Positions 34,637-42,565 of a stretch of 51,147 nucleotides of DNA are shown one piece after another. Made by a program: the position numbers and the translations under genes. The stretch covers positions 1 to 51,147 of the forward strand of contig CADAKQ010000018.1 in NCBI GenBank assembly GCA_902788555.1, read 5' to 3'. Positions within the stretch are counted from its first letter, which is position 1; each line of letters begins with the position of its first letter. Source of the stretch: an uncultured Lachnospiraceae bacterium (lineage in GTDB: Bacteria > Bacillota > Clostridia > Lachnospirales > Lachnospiraceae). The notes beneath the pieces were generated by a model that had not been told where the DNA came from, did not search any database, and saw only the letters and a program-made list of their open reading frames with translations.

Positions 34637-35083
34637 ATGGGTAAGCTATTAAAGGGTTTAGTAACCATTACAGCTGCAACAGCCGCAGTCGGCGGATTAT
34701 GCTACGTATTTAAGGATCAGATTAAAGAATCCAAGGTTTACAAGGATAATAACGTTGATGAAAAGATAAATAACATCAAAACCAAAATCAACGAAAATGA
34801 GCAGTTTAATAAGGTAAAGACCTCAATTAAAGAAAATGAAACCTATAACAAGGTTAAAAACACGATTAAAGAAAAAATGCCTAAATTCACCGAAAAGGAA
34901 GAAGATTATGTTGATGAGGGAGAAATCTTCTTTGATGATTTGGATGCTGCAACAAGCGACAGAGATTATGTATCTCTTGACGGCGACGATGTAAAGGAAG
35001 CTGTAGAAGATGCAAAGGATGCCGTAAAGGAAGCTGCCGAGGATATTAAGGATAAGGTTGAAGAGGCTGTATCTGAAGCATAA
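34637..35083 (+). CDS. YtxH-like / general stress-type small protein
   Basis: 148 aa. A short hydrophobic N-terminal segment (LLKGLVTITAATAAVGGLCYV) is a likely membrane anchor. Repeats of the type K-x-N-E-x-(Q/T)-(F/Y)-N-K-V-K-x-(S/T)-I-K follow, then an acidic segment and a long amphipathic Lys/Glu/Ala helix (AVEDAKDAVKEAAEDIKDKVEE) like that of YtxH or LEA proteins. The assignment is by composition, not by a clear domain. It is a monocistronic plus-strand gene with promoter and terminator. GGAG lies about 10 nt before the ATG. A stress or envelope role is inferred. Confidence 0.75.
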   Translation: MGKLLKGLVTITAATAAVGGLCYVFKDQIKESKVYKDNNVDEKINNIKTKINENEQFNKVKTSIKENETYNKVKNTIKEKMPKFTEKEEDYVDEGEIFFDDLDAATSDRDYVSLDGDDVKEAVEDAKDAVKEAAEDIKDKVEEAVSEA

Positions 35084-35102
35084 TACCGATTATTCAATAT
35101 GT

Positions 35103-35147
35103 AAATAAAGCAGGAAGGAGCTGTAGTGTTTCCTACCTGCTTTATTT
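35103..35147. terminator. Bidirectional terminator between convergent genes
   Basis: 12-bp stem AAATAAAGCAGG/CCTGCTTTATTT with T-runs on both sides. It serves the YtxH-like gene (plus) and the diguanylate cyclase gene (minus). Confidence 0.85.
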
Positions 35148-35155
35148 TTTATTAT

Positions 35156-36577
35156 TTAGAATTCATCGACCTCAGCTTTGAACAATCTCTTATGCTCATA
35201 CATGGCATTGTCTGCACGTTCAAATACGGTTTTCATTTCCTTGTCAAGCTCACAGGAATAAACTCCCATACCACACGCCAGAGTAACAAGTCCTTTTCTT
35301 TTATTGTCCCTGCTAATATTTTTTAATGTTTCCAGAAGCACATTTCTGTATATATAATCTTCTCCGGTAAGAATAAGAGCAAATTCATCTCCGCCTATAC
35401 GGTATACCGGACTGTGCTTATATGTGTCGCAAATCATCTTACAGGCATCCTTAATATAATTATCTCCGGCATTATGACCTTTTGTATCATTAACACTCTT
35501 TAAATCATTTACATCACAGACAACAATCGCAAATTCCTGAGTAATTATGTCATTAATGATTTTATTATTCATATTTGCTTCATCGGCTGAATATGCATGT
35601 TTGTTTTTTACACCCGTAAGAGCATCCTTATATGCTATATTGATGGCGTTTTTAAGCTGGAGTTTTCTCTGCTCGGATTCGTTAATATTGGTAACACCTA
35701 TTATTATATGATTTTCATTATCTTTGGACCTTACAGCACGAAGATTTACATATTCAGGATTTCCATCAAGCATGAGCCTGTAGGTTATGGAATATACAGA
35801 ACTGTCTCCCAATGCTTTTATAAAATTATCCTTTTTCATAAATTCAACCATCATAGGATAATCCTCAGGATAAATATCTCTCTTCATATTTTTTTGCGTA
35901 TCATTAAAAAAGTCATACCCCTTTGTGCCAACCTTAAGCTGTGCATATTTTTCACTGGAGCTGTATTCTGCGTATTCATCCGTTTCTATATCCACATAAT
36001 AAATAACCTCATATCTGCCTGCAAGCGCACTGGCAATCTGGTTATAGGTTTCGCTTTCCGCTGCATTTTTCTGTTCACGTCTCACCTGTGCATCAACATT
36101 TTTTACACCAACTATAATATACTTGTCATCTGCACCGGTTCCTCTTGTAGTTTTAAGCTGATAGTATAGAGGTTTTCCGTTTATAACAAGCCTGTAGCCT
36201 AATGTAAATGGAAGATTATGTTTTATAGCATCATCAAAATTATCTTTATTAATTTTTGAAAGAAACTTTTCCTGATCATCTTTAAAAACAAGCCTTTTAC
36301 AATTGACTATCGTATCAGCAAAAAAGTCATCACCTCTGGATGCAATTTTCAGCCTTTTATCATTTCCGGATGCAGAGTATTCTATATAGCTGTCATCCTT
36401 CATGTCAATGTAATATATGCTCTCATAATCATTGGCAAGCGAAAGCGCAATTCTTGCAAATGTAGGCTCGTTTTCATTGGTATTTTGATTATTATCCTTC
36501 CATTCCACAAAACGTCTGGTTTTAATTTTGTCTGCAACATCATAATTATAATTCAGATTGATTTTTTCTTTATCCAT
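35156..36577 (-). CDS. Diguanylate cyclase with duplicated PAS-like sensor
   Basis: Makes the second messenger c-di-GMP. 473 aa, soluble. Two tandem homologous sensor repeats of about 130 residues (about 40-170 and 180-310), each with YEsIYYiD/YEVIYYVD ... FF.DT ... GYRL/TYRL ... IIVGVKN/IIIGVTN, look like duplicated PAS folds. The GGDEF domain is at about 315-473 (DALTGVKNKHAY, VCDVNDLKSVNDTKGHNAGD, YRIGGDEFALIL). The active-site GGDEF is intact, so the enzyme should be active. The sensed signal is unknown. It has a promoter at 36639-36667 with a 14-bp palindrome in the leader. Confidence 0.94.
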   Translation of the reverse strand: MDKEKINLNYNYDVADKIKTRRFVEWKDNNQNTNENEPTFARIALSLANDYESIYYIDMKDDSYIEYSASGNDKRLKIASRGDDFFADTIVNCKRLVFKDDQEKFLSKINKDNFDDAIKHNLPFTLGYRLVINGKPLYYQLKTTRGTGADDKYIIVGVKNVDAQVRREQKNAAESETYNQIASALAGRYEVIYYVDIETDEYAEYSSSEKYAQLKVGTKGYDFFNDTQKNMKRDIYPEDYPMMVEFMKKDNFIKALGDSSVYSITYRLMLDGNPEYVNLRAVRSKDNENHIIIGVTNINESEQRKLQLKNAINIAYKDALTGVKNKHAYSADEANMNNKIINDIITQEFAIVVCDVNDLKSVNDTKGHNAGDNYIKDACKMICDTYKHSPVYRIGGDEFALILTGEDYIYRNVLLETLKNISRDNKRKGLVTLACGMGVYSCELDKEMKTVFERADNAMYEHKRLFKAEVDEF

Positions 36578-36597
36578 ATTGCTGTATCTCCCTGTTT

Positions 36598-36667
36598 ACT
36601 ATATATATAGTGAATGGTTGTTAATTGATACACACAATATTATAGCAAAGGATTATATTTGACGCAA
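36598..36667 (-). promoter_or_regulatory. Promoter and leader palindrome of the diguanylate cyclase
   Basis: Minus-strand -35 TTGCGT (36662-36667) and -10 TATAAT (36639-36644), spacing 17 bp, plus a perfect palindrome ACTATATATATAGT at 36598-36611 between promoter and start. In the rest of this 380-bp divergent gap I see only AT-rich sequence and a weak plus-strand candidate (TTGACT 36727, TATTAA 36750). Confidence 0.55.
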
Positions 36668-36956
36668 GGAGTTTGTGAGCTTGAAACTTTTTCACAACAT
36701 AAAATGTATTGTTTAATACAAAATAATTGACTGCCTGTGATTTATACGATATTAATTATATAAATCATTTTTAAATGTTATTAAATAAAGAAATTATGCC
36801 GATATATAAGATGATTAATTATAACTGTGTAAAAGGATTTACATAAGAATAAATCATGGAAGATTACTTTTTTATTTAACATAATTTCATTTTCAAATAT
36901 TTTATTCTTATCCAAATCCCATGATACTATATTAAATCAAGGTGGTGTATATTATA

Positions 36957-37925
36957 ATGACTATTAATTTTAATACCGGTCAGACTGTAAATGTAAACAC
37001 TGTATCAAATAATACATCTTACTCAAAAGAAAGAAAAACATTTTTTGCCGGAGATACCAATTTATCTGCAAATGAAAGCATAATAGCTTCAAAAAGGAAA
37101 ATGGCACAAAAACAGGCCATGAAGCTTGTAAATGATGCATGGGAAAAGGACAATAAAGGAACTGACAAAATCAAAAAAATGGAGAATAAAATATCTGCTA
37201 ACAAGGAAGCCATAAAACAATCAGAGTTAAAGCTTAAATATTTGGAGGAAGAGAAAGAAGCTATACGAGAAAAATATGGTATTTCAGAAGATTCTGACGA
37301 ACAAAAGGATTTACTTCTTTTAGAAAAATATCAGGACAGAAAGAAAGGTCTGAAAACTGAACCTTTTACCAAAGAAGAAATTGCAAGGTTAAAAGAACTG
37401 CAGGATATTCCGAGAACCGAATATCAAAATAAGGTTTTGGAGGTTAATGATACCGTAGCCGGGTTTAAGATGGAAATAACCAAAAAAGCAAATGAAAATA
37501 TCGGTCTTGGCGAATCAATTCTTGAAAAGAATACAGATATTACAGCTTCACAAAATATGCAAAACGCAAAGCTTGCATCAGATAAAATTATGGAGGCATT
37601 AAGTGACGAGATAAAGGGTCTGATTCTTCAGGAGGCTAAAGAGCACATCGAGGAGAAAACAGCAGAAGCAAAAGAAAAAGCCGAAAAGCTCGAAGAAGCA
37701 AAAGAGGAAAAAGAAGAAAAGCTCGAGGAAACGAAGGAAAAGCGCAAGGAACAGGAAGAACTTATTGAAGCTGACATTGAAGCATCAAGACTTGAGCAAG
37801 AGGTTAAAGTTGATGCCGATTATTCCGGTAATGACAGTCTTCAAAAGGACATCAAAAAAATCATTCAGGATAATAATCTTCTTGATGATGATTTAAAGGG
37901 AATAAAGATTGATTTTAATTTTTAA
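36957..37925 (+). CDS. Unknown coiled-coil protein
   Basis: 322 aa, family not recognised. An Asn/Thr-rich N-terminus (TINFNTGQTVNVNTVSNN), then helical charged sequence, and a pronounced coiled coil at about 215-280 (EEKTAEAKEKAEKLEEAKEEKEEKLEETKEK). A short acidic tail ends in GIKIDFNF. No TM or signal peptide. The start at 36957 is chosen because AAGGTGG precedes it; an in-frame GTG at 36942 overlaps that site. It is a monocistronic plus-strand gene whose terminator closely resembles that of the YtxH-like gene. A filament or scaffold role is only a guess. Confidence 0.78.
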   Translation: MTINFNTGQTVNVNTVSNNTSYSKERKTFFAGDTNLSANESIIASKRKMAQKQAMKLVNDAWEKDNKGTDKIKKMENKISANKEAIKQSELKLKYLEEEKEAIREKYGISEDSDEQKDLLLLEKYQDRKKGLKTEPFTKEEIARLKELQDIPRTEYQNKVLEVNDTVAGFKMEITKKANENIGLGESILEKNTDITASQNMQNAKLASDKIMEALSDEIKGLILQEAKEHIEEKTAEAKEKAEKLEEAKEEKEEKLEETKEKRKEQEELIEADIEASRLEQEVKVDADYSGNDSLQKDIKKIIQDNNLLDDDLKGIKIDFNF

Positions 37926-38000
37926 AACGTATTATTAATACGAGTTATACAACCGTATATAAAATAGTGTGTGTTGTATTAGCAAATATTTAATATAAAT

Positions 38001-38037
38001 GAAGCAGGAAGGAAACGTTACATCTCCTTCCTGCTTT
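38001..38037. terminator. Bidirectional terminator between convergent genes
   Basis: 13-bp stem GAAGCAGGAAGGA/TCCTTCCTGCTTT with a T-rich 3' side. It shares GCAGGAAGGA and CCTGCTTTATT with the terminator at 35103-35147. Confidence 0.85.
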
Positions 38038-38039
38038 AT

Positions 38040-38750
38040 TTACTCTCTCACATTAAATCGTAGGAACGCCTTAACAAACTCACTGTACTTTGCTTTAGAT
38101 ATAGGAATTGCAATACCATTAAGATAAACCGTTGTCTGTTCATAAGATTTAACATAATTCATATTTATAAGATAGGCTCTGTGAGTTCTGAAAAAATCCT
38201 TTCCTGCCATATCCGAAAGATCTGAAAGCTTTCCGTAATACTCAATCTCACCATCTATCATATGAAGAGTAATTTTTCTGTTAAAAACCTCTGCATATAT
38301 TATATCATCAATAACTATATTTGTATGCATTCCGTTTGAATGAATAAGCATGGTTCTTTCTTTTTTAGCTGAAGCTTTACTTGTCTTTTCCATATTTTTC
38401 ACATGTAATACAGCCTTATTTAAAACCTCCAAAAGCTTAACCTTATCAAGCGGCTTTAACAGATAATTAAATGCACCCACATCAAATGCTTTAAATACAT
38501 ATTCTTCAAGCGCAGTTACAAAAATAATAATGAGTGCTTCATTTTCCTTCCTGAGCGTCCTTGCTATATCCATGCCATTCATTCCCGGCATCTGAATATC
38601 TAAAAACAATATATCAAAGCCATCCTCATAGAAAATAATATCCTCACCCTTTTCAAAACATACAACTTCTATATCTCTATCAAAATTATTAATTCTTTCT
38701 TTAATATATTCTCTTACTTTCTTTTCATCATCACATATAGCAATTCTCAT
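38040..38750 (-). CDS. LytTR-family response regulator (orphan)
   Basis: Regulator of the AgrA/LytR/AlgR type, 236 aa. The receiver has ICDDEKKV, the phospho-acceptor Asp in ILFLDIQMPGMNG, the Thr/Ala in VTALEEY and the Lys in LLKPLDK. The C-terminal ~100 residues are the LytTR DNA-binding domain (DDIIYAEVFNRKITLHM ... FFRTHRAYLINMNYVKSY). The start at 38750 has GGAGGACAAG before it; the longer frame to 38867 has no such site. No histidine kinase gene is adjacent, so the partner is elsewhere. Such regulators often control cell-wall, bacteriocin or quorum genes. The SleB-like hydrolase gene lies just upstream. Confidence 0.92.
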   Translation of the reverse strand: MRIAICDDEKKVREYIKERINNFDRDIEVVCFEKGEDIIFYEDGFDILFLDIQMPGMNGMDIARTLRKENEALIIIFVTALEEYVFKAFDVGAFNYLLKPLDKVKLLEVLNKAVLHVKNMEKTSKASAKKERTMLIHSNGMHTNIVIDDIIYAEVFNRKITLHMIDGEIEYYGKLSDLSDMAGKDFFRTHRAYLINMNYVKSYEQTTVYLNGIAIPISKAKYSEFVKAFLRFNVRE

Positions 38751-38969
38751 CTTGTCCTCCTCGATAACAAAAATATTCAAATAAAACAATCTTCTGTAAT
38801 AGTTATCGACAGTAAAGCAAAAATAGCCATACTTCTGTTGTAAAACGAATATTTTTTGTTGTAACAATATACAAGCAAAAGAATATAATTACATCGGTTT
38901 ATTATAAAGCAAAAAAACAGGAAAGGATGCTACTATCCTTTCCTGTCCGTTTTATATCTTAGGGCTTTT

Positions 38970-40436
38970 TTAGAAAAAGCAATGGTTCCCAATTATTGTA
39001 TAATTGTCAAGTGTAGATGTGTCAATATTGGATACCGGTCTAAAATACATATATCCACCAATATTATTTGTTCCTGCACATGCTTCTCTTGCAGCCTGTA
39101 AACAGCTTGGAGAAATGTATGTATTAAAGCTTGCAAGATTTACAACCGTAAACTGACTAGGTGCATAAACAACTCCGCTTATTGTACTTCCCCATCTTCC
39201 GGTCTGTAATCTGTTAAGTATTACATTTGCTACTGCAAGCTGTCCCTCATATGATTCATTTCCACATTCAAGAGTCATTACTGCTGCCATAAGGTTTATA
39301 TCTTCCTCTGTAAGTGCAAAGTTTCCTCTCGCTGTAACTGCCACCTGAGTTTCCTTACTTTCGGTTTCTTCCTCTTCCGTTGTTAATTCTTCAGTTGTTT
39401 CCTCTGTTGTTATCTCCTCAGTTGATACTAAAGCTTCCTCTTTTAACTCTTCGGTTGTTTCTTCCTTCTTTACAGTCTCAGTTGTTTCTTCCGTCTTTAA
39501 CTCTTCTGTTTCTTCAACCTTTGAGGTATCCTCTGTCTTAGTATTCTTATTGTCTGTATCGTCCTTCTTTGTATCCTTATTATCAACTTCGGAATTATCG
39601 ATGTCATCAGCCTTATTAATACCTTCTGATGAAGCACCGTACAAAGCTGCTACAGGATATCCCTCTGTTACTTCGATATAGTCCTCATTTATATATCCCT
39701 CTTCAGAGTTATCAATCCAAACACATACCCAGCCTGTTTTGGCTTCTGTCTTTATCTTATCAACCTTATAATCAACACCTGTATATGCTGCCGCAATTAC
39801 CGCCGATTCAGTAGTCGCATCCTGTCTTATATTAACTCCATCCTCAGTAACCTTACCTGTTATGCTGTAAAAATCCTTAGCATATTCGCAAGCATCATTT
39901 CCTGTCTTTACGAATTCGGCCTTTACATATCCGGTTACCTCTCCTGAAGATATATTGAGCCACTCTCCGTCAGATGAAATTATATCTGCAACTGCACCAT
40001 CATTCATCTTTCCGACAATATCTGATTCTGTATCAGCTTCTTTTCTAACATTTACATTATCAGCTATTGATACACACTTATCTTCAAATTCCTTATATGC
40101 CTCAGTAATCATCTCAGATTCTTTTGCTTCAATATCTATATCACTTCCGGCATCCATGCTTGCCATAAGTAAGCTGATGGATGAAGGCTCAAGCATACTT
40201 GTATCATTTACTGCAATAACTATTTGCTCATCTTCATTATGAATGTTATCTTTTGCTGCCTCAACTTTATTATTATTGTTAAAACTTACAAAGCTGACTG
40301 TTCCGTATACTGCTGCTGCAAATGTTAAAAACATCATAACCGCGAGTATATTTCTGACTATGTATCTACTGTTAAATATGTTCTTTTTTGCGTAAATTTT
40401 AAAGTTTCTAAGCCTAAGCTTATTTCTCTTACTCAT
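38970..40436 (-). CDS. SH3-domain cell-wall hydrolase (SleB/CwlJ-like)
   Basis: Exported peptidoglycan hydrolase, 488 aa. Basic N-terminus and one TM/signal anchor about 28-50, two bacterial SH3 domains (about 135-190 DNVNVRKEADTESDIVG; about 200-270 GVNIRQDATTESAV), a ~100-residue Thr/Glu-rich linker made of short TTEE-type repeats, then a SleB-type hydrolase_2 domain (LTEEDINLMAAVMTLECGNES ... EGQLAVANVILNRLQTGRWG). The catalytic Glu is present in LECGNES. Start at 40436 with AGGTG upstream. The promoter is excellent and is flanked by two WalR-type boxes. The linker suggests cell-surface use in vegetative cells rather than a pure spore-germination enzyme. Confidence 0.9.
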   Translation of the reverse strand: MSKRNKLRLRNFKIYAKKNIFNSRYIVRNILAVMMFLTFAAAVYGTVSFVSFNNNNKVEAAKDNIHNEDEQIVIAVNDTSMLEPSSISLLMASMDAGSDIDIEAKESEMITEAYKEFEDKCVSIADNVNVRKEADTESDIVGKMNDGAVADIISSDGEWLNISSGEVTGYVKAEFVKTGNDACEYAKDFYSITGKVTEDGVNIRQDATTESAVIAAAYTGVDYKVDKIKTEAKTGWVCVWIDNSEEGYINEDYIEVTEGYPVAALYGASSEGINKADDIDNSEVDNKDTKKDDTDNKNTKTEDTSKVEETEELKTEETTETVKKEETTEELKEEALVSTEEITTEETTEELTTEEEETESKETQVAVTARGNFALTEEDINLMAAVMTLECGNESYEGQLAVANVILNRLQTGRWGSTISGVVYAPSQFTVVNLASFNTYISPSCLQAAREACAGTNNIGGYMYFRPVSNIDTSTLDNYTIIGNHCFF

Positions 40437-40484
40437 GATTTGTTTCACCTGTTTGTAATACAAATTACAATTAAATTTAATAAT

Positions 40485-40501
40485 GTTACATTTTTGTTAC
40501 A
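40485..40501 (-). promoter_or_regulatory. WalR-type box downstream of the hydrolase promoter
   Basis: Minus strand TGTAAC-AAAAA-TGTAAC, an exact match to the WalR consensus TGTWAH-N5-TGTWAH. It lies just past the predicted transcription start. Confidence 0.6.
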
Positions 40502-40506
40502 AAAGC

Positions 40507-40535
40507 ATTGTAACATTTTACAAAACAGATGTCAA
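40507..40535 (-). promoter_or_regulatory. Promoter of the SleB-like hydrolase gene
   Basis: Minus-strand -35 TTGACA (40530-40535) and -10 TACAAT (40507-40512), spacing 17 bp. A near-consensus sigma-A type promoter. Confidence 0.8.
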
Positions 40536-40541
40536 CCATTT

Positions 40542-40558
40542 GTTACAGATTTGTTACA
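40542..40558 (-). promoter_or_regulatory. WalR-type box upstream of the hydrolase promoter
   Basis: Minus strand TGTAAC-AAATC-TGTAAC, again exact for TGTWAH-N5-TGTWAH. It sits 6 bp upstream of the -35 and overlaps the degV stop codon. Confidence 0.6.
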
Positions 40559-41415
40559 TAAGCTACTGCAGCCATACCGGGACCTACATGAGTTCCTATA
40601 ATCGGACCGATTGAGGAAATAAATATATTTTCAGGTTTTGCACCCCTTTCTATAAGCATTTCCATAAGCTTTTCTGCCTTTTCAGGTGCATCTGCATTAC
40701 CAATATTAAAATGCATAATTCCAAAATCACTGACCTCTTCTTCCACTCTTGAAATCAGATAATCAAGAGCCTTACCGGTTCCTCTTGCCTTTGATTTGAC
40801 TACGAGCTTACCCTCTTCATCTACACTAAGTATAGGTTTTATCTTTAAGGCACTTCCAATCATAGCCTCAACGGTAGTAACTCTTCCGCCTCTCTTAAGA
40901 TGGAATAAGTCCTCTACCATAAACCAATGTGACGTATTATTTCTGTTTTCCTCAATCCACGTCTTTAATTTGTCTATCCCAAGACCTTCCTTTTTCTTTT
41001 TATCCACCTGATAAAGCAAAATCCCTCCGCCTACACTTGCAACAAGCGAATCAACTATTTCGATTCTTGCTTCAGGATACTTTTCCATAACCATATCCGC
41101 ACCTATTACAGCCGATTGATATGAACCGCTTAAACCTGATGTAAAGCAAAGATAAAGTATATCCTTACCCTCCTTTACAATTTCTTCAAAGAATTTTTTA
41201 TACGACTCCGGATTAATCTGTGAAGTAACAGGCATGGCACCTTTTCTCAATTTGTCATAAAAATCCTTTATATCTCCGTCTCTTTCGTCCATATAAAACG
41301 GAAAAATCTCATCATTTACAGAATAAGAAAACGGAATAATTCTGACATCGAGTGTTTTTAGCACATCAGAATTAAGGTCCTCTGTTGAATCTCCCACAAG
41401 TACATAATCTTTCAT
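40543..41415 (-). CDS. DegV-family fatty-acid-binding protein
   Basis: 290-aa DegV protein (FakB-like), which binds a fatty acid for phosphorylation by a FakA kinase. N-terminal DSTEDLNSD, PVTSQINPESY, LCFTSGLSGSYQSA and RGGRV are the family's lipid-pocket and loop motifs; GTHVGPGMAAVAYV closes the protein. It starts 4 bp after the amidase-like lipoprotein stop, so the two are co-transcribed. No FakA kinase is in the window. The ligand is inferred from the family. Confidence 0.93.
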   Translation of the reverse strand: MKDYVLVGDSTEDLNSDVLKTLDVRIIPFSYSVNDEIFPFYMDERDGDIKDFYDKLRKGAMPVTSQINPESYKKFFEEIVKEGKDILYLCFTSGLSGSYQSAVIGADMVMEKYPEARIEIVDSLVASVGGGILLYQVDKKKKEGLGIDKLKTWIEENRNNTSHWFMVEDLFHLKRGGRVTTVEAMIGSALKIKPILSVDEEGKLVVKSKARGTGKALDYLISRVEEEVSDFGIMHFNIGNADAPEKAEKLMEMLIERGAKPENIFISSIGPIIGTHVGPGMAAVAYVTNL

Positions 41416-41419
41416 CTAA

Positions 41420-42496
41420 TTATTCCTCCCAATAATTATAATAATAATCTATACCATCAGCAATTCCCTCAATCATATCCTTACGATAATTCTCATCAAG
41501 TAGATTTTCCTCGTCCTGAGAACTGCTTAAGTAACCAAGTTTAATAACAACCACAGGAATATTGCTCCAATTGACAGCCGTAAGCTCTTCAGTCTCATAT
41601 ATTCCGTGATTAATGGCTCCTGTTTTTTCAGTAGCCCCCTGTAAAATTCTTGTTGCAAGTTTGTAGCTTTCATCATAAAGTGCAGCATTGTATGGACTGT
41701 CATCTGTCATCGTTACAGCCATAACCCCCGATAATTCCGAATTAGCACTATAATTCATCTGAATTCTGATAAAAGTAGTCGCCCCGGAACTATTGGCTAT
41801 ATCTGCTCTTTGCTTATTGGTAATATCAACATCATTTGAATCTCTTGTCAGAGTAACCTCATAACCTCTTTTTTCAAGCTCCGACTTTAAAGCTTGTGCA
41901 TATACGAGATTAAGCTCATACTCCTTTGTTCCGAGTGTAGCTCCTGTATTTCCGGTTGTTACACCCTGCTTAGATTCTTCACTTCCCGGTCCAATCGGTT
42001 CCTCTGAAACATTTGGATTGGTCTGATTACCCGCATCAATCACAACCTTTTTTTCAAGCTTTTGTGCATCTGTATCTGATGCGGTTTTTTCCTCTTCTTC
42101 AGTATCAGCTTCCGGTGGAGCCTCCGTTATCTCTACCAAATCAGAGTGTATGTAAAAATTCGTTTTATCAAGCAAAACCCTTGTCCATTCATCATTATAG
42201 CCTGTTCTTTTTAAAACTTCACCGCCCGCAAGAAGTGAATAAATACTTGCATCAGTTGATGGCGAAACCCTTACATTGATGGTATCACCTATAGTTATTA
42301 CATAATCATCCGTGACATAAAATCCATCCTCATCTAAAGGTCTCTCCGTCGTGACGTCCGTAGCCGTAGAAGGCTGATAGACTGTCGCACTCTCAGTAGT
42401 AGTTTCGTTTTCCTTTTTTTCTTTTTTATTTTCTCCGCACGCAGTAAGAAGCATTAAAACCATTATCGAAATATATATATAATACTTTTTTTTCAT
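41420..42496 (-). CDS. Amidase_3-fold lipoprotein with missing catalytic residues
   Basis: 358-aa lipoprotein: lipobox LTAC with Cys20, an SH3-like domain about 60-122 (INVRVSPSTDASIYS), an acidic linker and an N-acetylmuramoyl-L-alanine amidase (Amidase_3) fold at 150-355. In active members the zinc and catalytic residues lie in DAGH, E..LNL, IRIHAN and VE(L/M)GY. Here the first His is Asn157 (VIDAGNQ), the second is Gln246 (IRIQMN) and the catalytic Glu is Lys319 (VIKLGY). Only the middle Glu region (KEYELNL) is kept. It is therefore almost certainly not a hydrolase and may bind peptidoglycan or regulate an amidase. The start at 42496 has GGGAGG 6 nt upstream. First gene of an operon with degV. 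Confidence 0.88.
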   Translation of the reverse strand: MKKKYYIYISIMVLMLLTACGENKKEKKENETTTESATVYQPSTATDVTTERPLDEDGFYVTDDYVITIGDTINVRVSPSTDASIYSLLAGGEVLKRTGYNDEWTRVLLDKTNFYIHSDLVEITEAPPEADTEEEEKTASDTDAQKLEKKVVIDAGNQTNPNVSEEPIGPGSEESKQGVTTGNTGATLGTKEYELNLVYAQALKSELEKRGYEVTLTRDSNDVDITNKQRADIANSSGATTFIRIQMNYSANSELSGVMAVTMTDDSPYNAALYDESYKLATRILQGATEKTGAINHGIYETEELTAVNWSNIPVVVIKLGYLSSSQDEENLLDENYRKDMIEGIADGIDYYYNYWEE

Positions 42497-42565
42497 CCTG
42501 TGCCTCCCAAAAACAAGTATGTCAGCCACCTTGTTCATCACATATAATCATTACACATAATGATA

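Noticed and set aside
35597-36169. 190-codon plus-strand ORF
   Set aside because: Antisense to the diguanylate cyclase; low-complexity hydrophobic composition typical of a shadow frame.
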